Origin: Herbidospora cretacea
GTDB taxonomy: Bacteria; Actinomycetota; Actinomycetes; Streptosporangiales; Streptosporangiaceae
DNA: 64,000 bases
Assembly: GCF_001570605.1 (NCBI RefSeq)
Contig: NZ_BBXG01000003.1
Location: 270,858 to 334,857 of the forward strand
Direction: 5' to 3'
Below, piece by piece: positions 7,493 to 15,850 of this stretch. The position numbers were made by a program, and so were the translations under genes. The notes under the pieces are model-generated. The model saw only the letters and a list, made by a program, of their open reading frames with translations, ran no database searches and was not told the DNA's origin. How positions within the stretch are numbered: the first letter of the stretch is position 1; each line of letters starts with the position of its first letter.

Positions 7493-9541
7493 GTGCCAAA
7501 GGTGACGGACCTCGTCAAGCGCCTCGTCGTCGGGCGCGCCTTGCGCAGCACCGAGCTGCACGGGCAGCTCCTGCCCAAGCGCGTCGCCCTGCCGGTCTTC
7601 GCCAGCGACGCGCTCTCTTCGGTGGCCTACGCGCCGCAGGAAATCCTCGTCATCCTCTCCATCGCCGGTGTGGCGGCCTACAGCTTCAGCCCGTGGGTCG
7701 CCGTCGGCGTCGTGGTGATCATGCTGACGGTGGTGGCGTCCTACCGGCAGAACGTGCACGCCTACCCCTCCGGCGGCGGCGACTACGAGGTCGCGACGGT
7801 CAACCTCGGCCCCAACGCCGGGCTCACCGTGGCCAGCGCGCTGCTGGTCGACTACGTGCTCACGGTGGCCGTGTCGGTCGCCAACGGCGTCGACTACGTC
7901 GGGGCGACCATCCCGTTCGTGGCCACCCACAAGCCGCTCGTGGCGATCGTCATCGTGGTCGTGCTGACGATGATGAACCTGCGCGGCATCCGCGAGTCGG
8001 GCGTGCTGTTCGCGATCCCCGTCTACCTCTTCATGGCCTCCGTGATCGGGATGATCCTGTGGGGGCTGTTCCGCCTGGGCGTCCTGGGCGACGAACTGCG
8101 CGCCCCCACGGCCGGGTTCGACGTGGTGCCCGAAGAGGTCGACCTGGCCGGGTTCGCCATGGCGTTCCTGATCCTGCGGGCGTTCGCGTCCGGGTGTGCG
8201 GCGCTGACCGGGGTCGAGGCGATCAGCAACGGGGTGCCGGCCTTCCGCAAGCCCAAGAGCCGCAACGCCGCGACCACGCTGCTGATGATGGGCATGGTCG
8301 CCGTCAGCATGTTCGCCGGCATCATCTTCCTGGGGCTGAAGGCGGGCGTGACGGTCGCCGAGCCGGCCCACGTCGCCGAGGGCCTGCTGCGCCCCGACGG
8401 CACGGCGGTCGGGCCCAACTACTACCAGGAGCCGATCATCTCGCAGGTCGCCTCGGCGGTCTTCGGGCCGGGGACGGTCCTGTTCATCCTGGTCTCGGCC
8501 GTGACGGCGCTGATCCTGTTCCTGGCCGCCAACACCGCGTTCAACGGCTTCCCGGTGCTCGGCTCGATCCTGGCCCAGGACCGCTACCTGCCCCGCCAGC
8601 TCCACACCCGCGGCGACCGGCTGGCCTTCAGCAACGGCATCATCATCCTGGCCGCCGGGGCGGGCCTGCTGATCTGGGCGTTCGACGCCGACGTCAGCAA
8701 GCTGCTGAACCTCTACATCGTGGGCGTGTTCGTGTCGTTCACGCTCAGCCAGACCGGCATGGTCCGCCACTGGACGCGGCTGCTGCGCACCGAGGCCGAC
8801 GCCAAGGTCCGGTTCCAGATGATGCGCGCCCGGGTGATCAACGGCTTCGGCGGCGTGATGACCGGGCTCGTGCTCGTCGTCGTGCTGATCACGAAGTTCA
8901 CCCACGGCGCCTACATCGTCTGCATCGCCATGCCGGTGCTGTTCCTGATGATGAAGGGCATCCGCCACCACTACGACGCGGTCGCGGCCGAGCTGGCCGC
9001 CCCCGAGGACGACGTCGACGCCTCGATGCTGCCGGCCCGCAACCACGCGATCGTGCTGGTCTCCAAGATCCACAAGCCGACCCTGCGGGCCCTCGCGTAC
9101 GCCCGCGCCACCCGCCCCTCGGCCCTGGAGGCCGTCTCGGTCGGGGTCGACCCGGCGGAGTCGCAGCGGTTGCGGGAGGAGTGGGACCGGCGCGAGATCC
9201 CCGTGCCGCTGAAGATCCTCGACTCCCCCTACCGGGAGATCACCCGGCCCATCCTCGAGTACGTCAAGTCGCTGCGCCGCCGCTCCCCGCGCGACGTGGT
9301 GACCGTCTACATCCCCGAATACGTCGTCGGCCGCTGGTGGGAGCACCTGCTCCACAACCAGAGCGCCCTGCGGCTGAAGGCGAACCTGCTGTTCAAGCCG
9401 GGGGTCATGGTCACCAGCGTGCCGTGGCAGCTCCAGTCGGCCGACCGTGTCATCGGCCGCGCCGAACCGGCCGCGCCGGGGTCCGCACGGCGGGCCTACG
9501 GATCTCCGCCCGGTCAGTCCGGGGGCCGGCCCAAGGCATGA
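7493..9541 (+). CDS. APC family permease, possible K+ or amino-acid transporter
   Basis: A 682-aa membrane protein of the amino acid-polyamine-organocation superfamily. It opens with a short cytoplasmic segment (LPKRVALPVFASDALSSVAYAP) typical of large actinobacterial APC permeases, then about 12 membrane segments to near residue 500, and a soluble C-terminal domain (HAIVLVSKIHKPTLRALAYA onward) resembling the tail of KUP-like carriers. The GTG at 7493 is used because the upstream in-frame sequence is not conserved-looking. Divergent TrkA-type genes suggest potassium as a substrate, but this is inference; amino acids remain possible. Confidence 0.85.
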   Translation: MPKVTDLVKRLVVGRALRSTELHGQLLPKRVALPVFASDALSSVAYAPQEILVILSIAGVAAYSFSPWVAVGVVVIMLTVVASYRQNVHAYPSGGGDYEVATVNLGPNAGLTVASALLVDYVLTVAVSVANGVDYVGATIPFVATHKPLVAIVIVVVLTMMNLRGIRESGVLFAIPVYLFMASVIGMILWGLFRLGVLGDELRAPTAGFDVVPEEVDLAGFAMAFLILRAFASGCAALTGVEAISNGVPAFRKPKSRNAATTLLMMGMVAVSMFAGIIFLGLKAGVTVAEPAHVAEGLLRPDGTAVGPNYYQEPIISQVASAVFGPGTVLFILVSAVTALILFLAANTAFNGFPVLGSILAQDRYLPRQLHTRGDRLAFSNGIIILAAGAGLLIWAFDADVSKLLNLYIVGVFVSFTLSQTGMVRHWTRLLRTEADAKVRFQMMRARVINGFGGVMTGLVLVVVLITKFTHGAYIVCIAMPVLFLMMKGIRHHYDAVAAELAAPEDDVDASMLPARNHAIVLVSKIHKPTLRALAYARATRPSALEAVSVGVDPAESQRLREEWDRREIPVPLKILDSPYREITRPILEYVKSLRRRSPRDVVTVYIPEYVVGRWWEHLLHNQSALRLKANLLFKPGVMVTSVPWQLQSADRVIGRAEPAAPGSARRAYGSPPGQSGGRPKA

Positions 9542-9548
9542 TGGGGGG

Positions 9549-10781
9549 ATGCTTGAACTGACGGTGGGCCAGGTGGCCAATGGCGGATGGTGCGTCGCCC
9601 GGCACGACGGGCGGGTGGTCTTCGTCAGGCACGCCCTTCCCGGTGAGCGCGTCCGCGCCCGGGTCACCGAGGAGACGGCCCGCTTCCTGCGCGCCGACGC
9701 GGTGGAGATCCTGGAGGCGTCCCCCGACCGGGTGACCCCGCCGTGCCCCTTCAGCGGGCCGGGGAAGTGCGGCGGCTGCGACTGGCAGCACGCCTCGCTG
9801 GAGGCCCAGCGCCGCCTGAAGGCCGACGTGGTGGCCGAACAGCTCTCCCGCCTGGCGGGCATCGACCGTGAGATCACCGTCGAGGAGGTCCCCGGCGCCC
9901 CCGACGGCCTGGGGTGGCGCACCCGCGTCCAGTACGCGACCGGCCGCGACGGCCTGCTGGGCCTGCGCCGTCACCGCTCCCACGAGGTCGAGCCGGTGAC
10001 CGACTGCCTGATCGCCGCCCCGGAGATCGAGGAACTGCGCGTCGCGACCGAGGGCTGGCGGGGAGCCGCCTCGGTGGAGTTCATCGCCTCGACGGGCGGC
10101 GACAACGCGGTCGTGGTGACCCCCAAGCCCCACCGCGACGTGCGCATCCCCGACATCGACGCCAGCGTGATGCTCGACGAGGGCCGCCGGGGCACCCGGG
10201 TCATCCAAGGCCACGGCACTCTGGTCGAGCGCGTGGGCGACCGCGACTTCCGGGTCTCGGCCAGCGGGTTCTGGCAGGTCCACCCCGGGGCGGCCGAGAC
10301 CCTGCTCGACGCGGTCCTCGACTTCGCCCAGGCCAAGCCGGGGGAGTGGGCCCTGGACCTCTACTGCGGCGCCGGCCTGTTCGCCGCCGGTCTCGCCGAG
10401 GCCGTCGGCCCGTCGGGGGCCGTGCTGGGCATCGAGTCCGAGGCGCAGGCCGTGCAGGACGCGCGGTGGAACCTCCAGGGCGTTCCCCAGGTGTCCTTCG
10501 AGCGCGGCCGGGTCGAGGAGGCCCTCGACCGGCTGGAGATCGAGCGCGCCGACCTCGTGGTGACCGACCCGCCCCGCGCGGGGCTCGGGCGGGGGGTCGT
10601 GGAGCGGGTGGCGAACCTGCGGGCGTCCAGGATCGTGTACGTGTCGTGCGACCCGGCGACGTTGGCGCGGGACATCAAGTGGTTCAAGGAGCTCGGATAC
10701 GACCTGGCCGACATCCGCGCCTTCGACCAATACCCGATGACCCACCACGTCGAATGTGTCGCGTTGCTGGTCAGAGACTAG
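9549..10781 (+). CDS. Class I SAM-dependent RNA (uracil-C5) methyltransferase with TRAM domain
   Basis: A 410-aa TrmA/RumA-family enzyme that should methylate a uridine in rRNA or tRNA. An N-terminal TRAM domain (about 1-58) is followed by cysteines C66, C74 and C77, consistent with a [4Fe-4S] cluster; the SAM site DLYCGAGLFA (about 277-286); DPPRAGLG; and the catalytic cysteine C367 in VYVSCDPATLARD. The ATG at 9549 follows the permease stop by only 7 bp and has a G-run before it, so the two genes are probably co-transcribed. The target base cannot be told. Confidence 0.9.
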   Translation: MLELTVGQVANGGWCVARHDGRVVFVRHALPGERVRARVTEETARFLRADAVEILEASPDRVTPPCPFSGPGKCGGCDWQHASLEAQRRLKADVVAEQLSRLAGIDREITVEEVPGAPDGLGWRTRVQYATGRDGLLGLRRHRSHEVEPVTDCLIAAPEIEELRVATEGWRGAASVEFIASTGGDNAVVVTPKPHRDVRIPDIDASVMLDEGRRGTRVIQGHGTLVERVGDRDFRVSASGFWQVHPGAAETLLDAVLDFAQAKPGEWALDLYCGAGLFAAGLAEAVGPSGAVLGIESEAQAVQDARWNLQGVPQVSFERGRVEEALDRLEIERADLVVTDPPRAGLGRGVVERVANLRASRIVYVSCDPATLARDIKWFKELGYDLADIRAFDQYPMTHHVECVALLVRD

Positions 10782-10800
10782 GAAGACACGCTGGCCCGGG

Positions 10801-10830
10801 GTTCCGCGGGCTTCGGGTGCTCCGCGGAAC
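10801..10830. terminator. Inverted repeat between convergent genes
   Basis: GTTCCGCGG (10801-10809) and CCGCGGAAC (10822-10830) are perfect 9-bp arms around a 12-nt loop. They lie between the convergent methyltransferase and hypothetical genes. No T-run follows, as is common for actinobacterial terminators. Confidence 0.5.
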
Positions 10831-10868
10831 TCCAGGTCGCTCCATCGAGGACGCGCTGCCGGCCTTCT

Positions 10869-11588
10869 TCACTCCGATGGACGTGGTGACGGAGCTCCCG
10901 GAGAGACTGCTTCAGCGGGTGTGGGGCCGAAGAGCAGGCTGCGCTGCCGGCGCCAGATCTCCTGGTAGGACTCGTCCACTTTCCATCCCTTCGGGTCGAC
11001 CATCCAGGCTGTCGTGGTGTCCTGGATGGTGGTGAGCTCGGCGATCTGATCGTTCGTGTCGCCGATCGACGTCCGGGTCGGCTCCGCGACGCCGCCGTCG
11101 AGGTTCGCCGCCAGGTCGCGAAGGTTCGTGGTCAGCCAGTCGGTCCGGAACCTGGTCACCTCCTGGCCCAGCCACGTGGTGAAGCGGCTGTGGATCCGCG
11201 ACGTGCCGTACTGCCCCTGGATCCGGGTCGTGACGGTGGTGAGGGCGCCGAGAGCCGACCGGATCTCGCCGTCGTCGCGGGTGGGCAGGAGCCGGATGAC
11301 CTCGCTCACGGCGTCGAGGAGTCGCGTGGCGATCGCCAGGCGCCGGTCTTCGAGGCGTGCGCGGTGGTCGCGACGTGCGATCCACACCGCGACCCCGATG
11401 GCGACCACCACGCCGAGGAACGCGCCGCCGAAGTCGGTCCAGATGATCTCTCTCCACACGTCGATCGAGCCGTCGTCCGGCGGAGCGACGCTGATGATCG
11501 GCGTCGTGATCGTGGGGAGCATCAGGTCCGTCTGCGTGACGGGGGGTTCGGGAGCCAGGGTCGACCCGGCGAACGAAAGATCCAGCAC
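10869..11588 (-). CDS. Hypothetical protein with one membrane helix
   Basis: A 239-aa protein with no recognised family. A hydrophobic helix spans about residues 52-70 (FGGAFLGVVVAIGVAVWIA), followed by a strongly basic segment and a long, mostly helical soluble domain rich in Thr, Arg and Leu. An N-terminal extracytoplasmic tail of about 45 residues is likely. Base composition looks lower in GC than the housekeeping neighbours, and the gene is flanked by a non-coding stretch, so it may be a strain-specific addition. Coding is supported by G/C third-position bias and length. Confidence 0.6.
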   Translation of the reverse strand: MLDLSFAGSTLAPEPPVTQTDLMLPTITTPIISVAPPDDGSIDVWREIIWTDFGGAFLGVVVAIGVAVWIARRDHRARLEDRRLAIATRLLDAVSEVIRLLPTRDDGEIRSALGALTTVTTRIQGQYGTSRIHSRFTTWLGQEVTRFRTDWLTTNLRDLAANLDGGVAEPTRTSIGDTNDQIAELTTIQDTTTAWMVDPKGWKVDESYQEIWRRQRSLLFGPTPAEAVSPGAPSPRPSE

Positions 11589-12025
11589 GTGCCGCAGAGT
11601 ACCGACAATCGCCTACAAACCGGTCAGGCAGGGTGATGCGGCGTAGACGTCTACAGATCGACAAGACCGCGCCGGCCCGTCACCCTCAAGACCCGGTCCG
11701 GCGGGAACCAGCCCCGTGGGGCACCGATGCGAAGGAAGCCCCCTCTGGAGGATCCGACGCGGGAGATGTGCGGCCTGGAGATCTGCGCCGCCGCCCTCCA
11801 GGCTTGGACATTCCACCGAATCTGGCCCGGTTCGAGGACATCAGGACGCCTCGGCGACGGTCTCGCCGACTGGCGTCCGACTGCGGAGACCGCACAGTCG
11901 TGAGCCGGGCGGGTTATGACGCGCCACGGGGGCTGGAGGGCCTGGTACGCCAACCAATCAGGTCGGAAGCGCCGGTTCGCCGGGCCTGCGGGGCAACGCT
12001 TGGGGGAGAACCCCCGAGGAGCCTC
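11589..12025. other. Gene-poor interval with a 12-bp palindrome
   Basis: No gene is supported here; an open plus-strand frame runs through it but has no ribosome site and an unlikely composition. A perfect palindrome, GTAGACGTCTAC, lies at 11643-11654, about 55 bp upstream of the divergent hypothetical gene, and could be an operator. Confidence 0.45.
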
Positions 12026-12448
12026 ATGAGGATCACCCTCTTACTGGGCCTCGCCCTGGTCCTGGCCGCCTGCGGCACCGGCGAGGCCGGCCCCGGCGCC
12101 CAGGCGCCCGACCCGGTCAACGCGGCCGCCTGCCTGGAGTTCGCGCTGGCCGCCGACGACCTCCGCGACGCCGCGAGCCGTCCGGCGGCCGACGTCGGCC
12201 AGGCTCTCGAACCCGCGCTGCGTCACATCGACCGGGCCGTCCAGGCAGCCAACGGCGAGGTCGAACCCGTGATGGACGACGCCGCTCTGGCCGCCGAAAG
12301 AGGCGACACCACGGCTCTGGTCAGTGCTCTGGCCGCTGTCGAGGGCGCCTGCCGCCGGGCGGGCACCCCGATCGAGGTGCCCTTACCGGTCACTGACGGG
12401 GGGCCGTCAGGATCTGGGAGACCTCTTCCGCCGGGGTCGCGCCCCTGA
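12026..12448 (+). CDS. Small putative lipoprotein
   Basis: A 140-aa secreted lipoprotein. The start MRITLLLGLALVLAACGTG is a type II signal peptide with lipobox LAAC, so the cysteine near residue 16 should be lipidated. The mature part is Ala/Asp-rich and helical (FALAADDLRDAASRP, ALEPALRHIDRAVQ) and may have cysteine partners (ACLEF, EGACRRA). GAGGAG lies just before the ATG, which decides this start over a longer upstream frame. It ends inside the convergent gene, a 59-bp tail-to-tail overlap. Function is unknown. Confidence 0.7.
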   Translation: MRITLLLGLALVLAACGTGEAGPGAQAPDPVNAAACLEFALAADDLRDAASRPAADVGQALEPALRHIDRAVQAANGEVEPVMDDAALAAERGDTTALVSALAAVEGACRRAGTPIEVPLPVTDGGPSGSGRPLPPGSRP

Positions 12449-13361
12449 CGGACAGTTCGCCCAGGCTGTTCCTGGTCTGGAAGGCGACCAGCGTCTTCGC
12501 GTCGGCCGCCGTCAGATCGTCGGGGCCGGCCAGGACCGGGGTCAGGCCCAGGTGGGGCCAGGCCGGGCGGTCGAGCATCCGGGTCAGCTGGCGGTTGGTC
12601 GCGTGGGCGGCGTCGGCCAGGGCGCGCAGGTTGTCGCGCCGGCCGGGGGCGAACGGGACCAGGACGTTGACCCTGCCGATCTCCGCGCCCGCCGCCCGGG
12701 TCGCCTTGAGCATCGCCCGGTCGGCCAGGGACAGGCCCGCCCTCGTCGCGGGGAGGGTCATCGTCACCAGCAGTTCGGAGCCGGCCCGCCGGGCCTCCTC
12801 CTGGAGCCGCTGGATCGCGACCGCCCGCCGCGTGGTCGTGGCGGCGTCGGCCGAGTCGGTCACCTCGAAGTCGATCGATTCGGGGCGGTAGGCCTTCAGC
12901 ACCGCCCGGTAGGCCCGCAGCAGCCGGGCGGGGCCCGGGCACGTCGCGGCCAGCTCGGCGCCCTGGGGCCCGCCGAACGACAGCGCCACCGGGCGGCCGG
13001 TCTTGTGGAGCGAGGAGACCAGCGGTTTCTTCGCCGAGGCCGGGAGGCCGCTCCACGTCGGGAGGCAGCCGGTCGCGTTGACGTGGCCGACCAGGTAGGA
13101 CGGGGCGCGGGAGATCCCGCCCTCGGCGCGGATCGCGTCGATGAAGGTCACATAGGGGACGGTCCGCTCGGCCTTGGGGGCCACGGCGACGGCGGGCGCG
13201 GCGGCGACCGGCGGGGTCACGGGGGCGGCCCACTCGGGGAGCGGCTCGGCCGGGAGCAGCCACAGCGCGGCGCCCGTGGCCGCGACCAGACAGGTCGCGG
13301 CGGCCGTGACGAGGGCGCGCGACGGCGTGCCCACAGGGCGGGGCCGGCTTGCGGATTCCAC
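12390..13361 (-). CDS. Secreted GH18 chitinase-like protein with degenerate catalytic motif
   Basis: A 323-aa protein with an N-terminal signal/anchor helix (about 16-37) and a Pro/Ala linker, then a domain with the order of a glycoside hydrolase 18 barrel: start PYVTFIDAI, strand-3 SFGG (128-131), strand-4 SIDFEVTD (162-169), and later LLVTMTLPA. In active GH18 enzymes strand 4 reads DxxDxDxE. Here the corresponding residues are E161, D164, E166 and T168, so the catalytic glutamate is missing. It is probably a carbohydrate-binding or inactive relative. The GTG start is tentative. Fold assignment is moderate; loss of catalysis is inferred. Confidence 0.65.
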   Translation of the reverse strand: MESASRPRPVGTPSRALVTAAATCLVAATGAALWLLPAEPLPEWAAPVTPPVAAAPAVAVAPKAERTVPYVTFIDAIRAEGGISRAPSYLVGHVNATGCLPTWSGLPASAKKPLVSSLHKTGRPVALSFGGPQGAELAATCPGPARLLRAYRAVLKAYRPESIDFEVTDSADAATTTRRAVAIQRLQEEARRAGSELLVTMTLPATRAGLSLADRAMLKATRAAGAEIGRVNVLVPFAPGRRDNLRALADAAHATNRQLTRMLDRPAWPHLGLTPVLAGPDDLTAADAKTLVAFQTRNSLGELSVRGATPAEEVSQILTAPRQ

Positions 13362-13429
13362 GTGCTATCACCACCGAGCGTCGCGCGACGACTACTATCC
13401 GCAAGGGACCATAGCAAGGGCCGGACGGC

Positions 13430-13435
13430 GATAAT
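13430..13435 (+). promoter_or_regulatory. Candidate -10 box (GATAAT), leaderless start
   Basis: GATAAT ends 6 nt before the A of the ATG at 13442, which would make that A the likely +1. No good -35 is visible. This is the closest match to TATAAT among the start-proximal hexamers in the window. Confidence 0.4.
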
Positions 13436-13441
13436 GGCCGA

Positions 13442-14353
13442 ATGAAGTTGAGGATCTTCACGGAGCCCCAGGAGGGCGCGACCTACGACGATCTGCTCGC
13501 GGTCGCGCAGACGGCCGAGCGGCTCGGGTTCGACGCGTTCTTCCGATCCGACCACTATCAGGCCATCAACGCGGGCGACCCCGGGCCCGGCTCCACCGAC
13601 GCCTGGCTCACCCTGGCGGCGCTGGCCCGGGAGACCGCGACGATCCGGCTGGGCACGCTCGTCACCCCCGCCACCTTCCGGTTCCCCGGGCCGCTGGCGA
13701 TCAGCGTCGCGCAGGCCGACCAGATGAGCGGCGGCCGGATCGAACTGGGCCTGGGCGCCGGGTGGTACGACGCCGAACACCGCTCCTACGGCATCCCCTT
13801 CCCGCCGGTGAAGGAGCGCTTCGACCGGCTGGAGGAGCAGCTCGCGATCATCACCGGGCTGTGGGCGGCCGAGAAGTCGTTCTCCTACGCCGGGACGCAC
13901 TACCAGCTCACCGACTCCCCGGCGCTGCCCAAGCCGGTGCAGGACCCGCTGCCGATCATCATCGGCGGCTTCGGCGCGACCCGCACGCCCAAGCTCGCCG
14001 CCACCTACGCCGCCGAGTACAACATCCCCTTCCGCTCGGTCGACGAGGTCGGCGAGGGGTTCGCCCGGGTCCGGGCGGCCAGCGAGCTGACGGGCCGGTC
14101 GCTGATCTACTCGGTCGCCCAGACCGTCTGCGTCGGCGCCGACGAGGCCGAGGTCTCCCGCCGGGCCGCCGCCATCGGCGAGAGCCCGGCGCAGCTCCGC
14201 TCCGGCGGCCTCGCGGGCACTCCCGAGGAGGTCGTCGACAAGATCGGCCGGTTCGCCGAACTGGGGGCCGAGCGGGTGTACCTCCAGGTCATGGACCTGT
14301 CCGACCTCGACCACCTCGACCTGATCGCCCGCGAGGTCCTGCCCCACGTCTGA
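13442..14353 (+). CDS. LLM class F420-dependent oxidoreductase
   Basis: A 303-aa TIM-barrel flavin/F420 oxidoreductase of the luciferase-like monooxygenase superfamily. The N terminus MKLRIFTEPQ, the segment FFRSDHYQ, SGGRIELGLGAGWYDAEH (about 98-115) and the FGxTRxPKL-like region are characteristic of the actinobacterial F420 group. The enzyme should use reduced F420 on an unknown substrate. It stands alone between a divergent chitinase-like gene and hen1. No ribosome site precedes the ATG, consistent with a leaderless mRNA. Confidence 0.88.
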   Translation: MKLRIFTEPQEGATYDDLLAVAQTAERLGFDAFFRSDHYQAINAGDPGPGSTDAWLTLAALARETATIRLGTLVTPATFRFPGPLAISVAQADQMSGGRIELGLGAGWYDAEHRSYGIPFPPVKERFDRLEEQLAIITGLWAAEKSFSYAGTHYQLTDSPALPKPVQDPLPIIIGGFGATRTPKLAATYAAEYNIPFRSVDEVGEGFARVRAASELTGRSLIYSVAQTVCVGADEAEVSRRAAAIGESPAQLRSGGLAGTPEEVVDKIGRFAELGAERVYLQVMDLSDLDHLDLIAREVLPHV

Positions 14354-14464
14354 CCCGGCTACAGGCCCACCCTCGGTGTGCTCTGGTCGTACAGGAGAGA
14401 AGTCGGAAGTGATCTAGGGGAAACCCGGTCGCTCCCGGCATTTCGCCAGGGCACACTTCTGCCT

Positions 14465-15850
14465 GTGCTGCTGACTATCTCGACCACCCGTGCGCCGGCC
14501 ACCGATCTCGGCTTCCTGCTGCACAAGCATCCCGGCCGGGTGCAGGAGTTCCCACGGGCGTTCGGGGTCGCGCACGTCTTCTATCCCGAGGCCACCGACG
14601 AGAGATGCACGGCCGCGCTGCTGCTGGAGGTCGACGCGGTACGCCTCGCGCGCACCCGCGGCAAGGCGACCCCCGAGTTCAGTCTCGGCCAGTACGTCAA
14701 CGACCGCCCCTACGCCGCCTCCTCCCTGCTGTCCACCGCCATGGCCGACGTGTTCCGGACCGCCAGGTCGGGCCGCTGCAACGCGCGCCCCGAGCTGGCG
14801 GAGACCGCCATCCCGCTGGAGATCACCCTCCCCGCGCTGCCGTGCCGGGGCGGGCCCGGACTGGCCAGAAGGCTCTTCGAGCCGATGGGCTGGGACGTCA
14901 CCGCCGAGCCGATCCCGCTCGACCCGGCCTTCCCCGAATGGGGAGAGTCGCGCTATGTCACCCTCACGCTGAAGGGTGAGCAACGGCTCGCGGACGCGCT
15001 CAACCACCTCTACGTCCTGCTGCCGGTCCTCGACGACGCCAAGCACTACTGGATCGCCGAGGACGAGGTCGACAAGCTCATCCGCGCGGGGGAGGGCTGG
15101 CTGGCCGCCCACCCCGACCTGACCCTGATCACGAAGCGGTTCCTCAACCGGCGGACCGCGCTGACCAGGGCCGCCTTCGCCCGGCTGGCCGAAGTGGGCG
15201 ACGACGACGAGGAGACGCTGGAGCCCCCGGCCGAGGAGGAGGTCCGGGTCCCCCTCAACACGCTGCGCCGGGACGCCGTGACGGCGGCGGTCGGGGAGCT
15301 GGGGGCGCGGACCGTCATCGACCTCGGCTGCGGCTCGGGGCAGCTGATCCTGGCGCTGCTCGACGAGGGCGTACAGAAGATCACCGGGGTGGACGTCTCG
15401 GCCCACACGCTCATGATCGCCGCCCGGCGGCTCAAGCTCGACCGCATGGGCAGCCGGACCCGCGAGCGCGTGGAGCTCTTCCAGGGCTCGGTCACCTACA
15501 CCGACGCCCGGTTCGCCGGATATGACGCCGCCGTCCTGATGGAGGTCGTCGAGCACCTCGACCCGCCCCGCCTCCCGGCCATGGAACGGGTCGTCTTCGG
15601 CACCGCCCAGCCCCGGCACGTGCTGGTCACCACCCCCAACGCCGAGTACAACCCGCGCTACGAGAACCTGACCGGCCTGCGCCACCCCGACCACCGCTTC
15701 GAGTGGACCCGCGCCGAGTTCCGCGCCTGGGCGGACGGCGTCGCCGGACGGTACGGCTACGACGTGGAGTTCCGCCCCGTCGGCGACGACGACCCCGAGG
15801 TCGGCCCGCCCACCCAGATGGCCGTCTTCACGAAGGAGACCCAGGCATGA
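14465..15850 (+). CDS. hen1: Bacterial Hen1: 3'-terminal RNA ribose 2'-O-methyltransferase
   Basis: Methylates the 2'-OH of the 3'-terminal ribose of broken RNA before ligation, so the repaired junction resists a second cut. The 461-aa protein has the N-terminal Hen1 domain (LTISTTRAPATDLGFLLHKHP) that pairs with Pnkp and a C-terminal SAM domain: VIDLGCGSG near residue 284, metal-binding E360, E363 and H364 in EVVEHLD, and H407/H410 in HPDH. The GTG at 14465 gives the standard start. The stop overlaps the pnkp ATG in an ATGA junction, so the two are translated together, as in the known RNA repair cassette. Confidence 0.95.
   Translation: MLLTISTTRAPATDLGFLLHKHPGRVQEFPRAFGVAHVFYPEATDERCTAALLLEVDAVRLARTRGKATPEFSLGQYVNDRPYAASSLLSTAMADVFRTARSGRCNARPELAETAIPLEITLPALPCRGGPGLARRLFEPMGWDVTAEPIPLDPAFPEWGESRYVTLTLKGEQRLADALNHLYVLLPVLDDAKHYWIAEDEVDKLIRAGEGWLAAHPDLTLITKRFLNRRTALTRAAFARLAEVGDDDEETLEPPAEEEVRVPLNTLRRDAVTAAVGELGARTVIDLGCGSGQLILALLDEGVQKITGVDVSAHTLMIAARRLKLDRMGSRTRERVELFQGSVTYTDARFAGYDAAVLMEVVEHLDPPRLPAMERVVFGTAQPRHVLVTTPNAEYNPRYENLTGLRHPDHRFEWTRAEFRAWADGVAGRYGYDVEFRPVGDDDPEVGPPTQMAVFTKETQA

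Noticed and set aside
11633..12025. Extended N terminus for the small lipoprotein gene
   Set aside because: The GAGGAG site and a perfect lipoprotein signal peptide at 12026 define the start; the upstream frame is basic low-complexity sequence.
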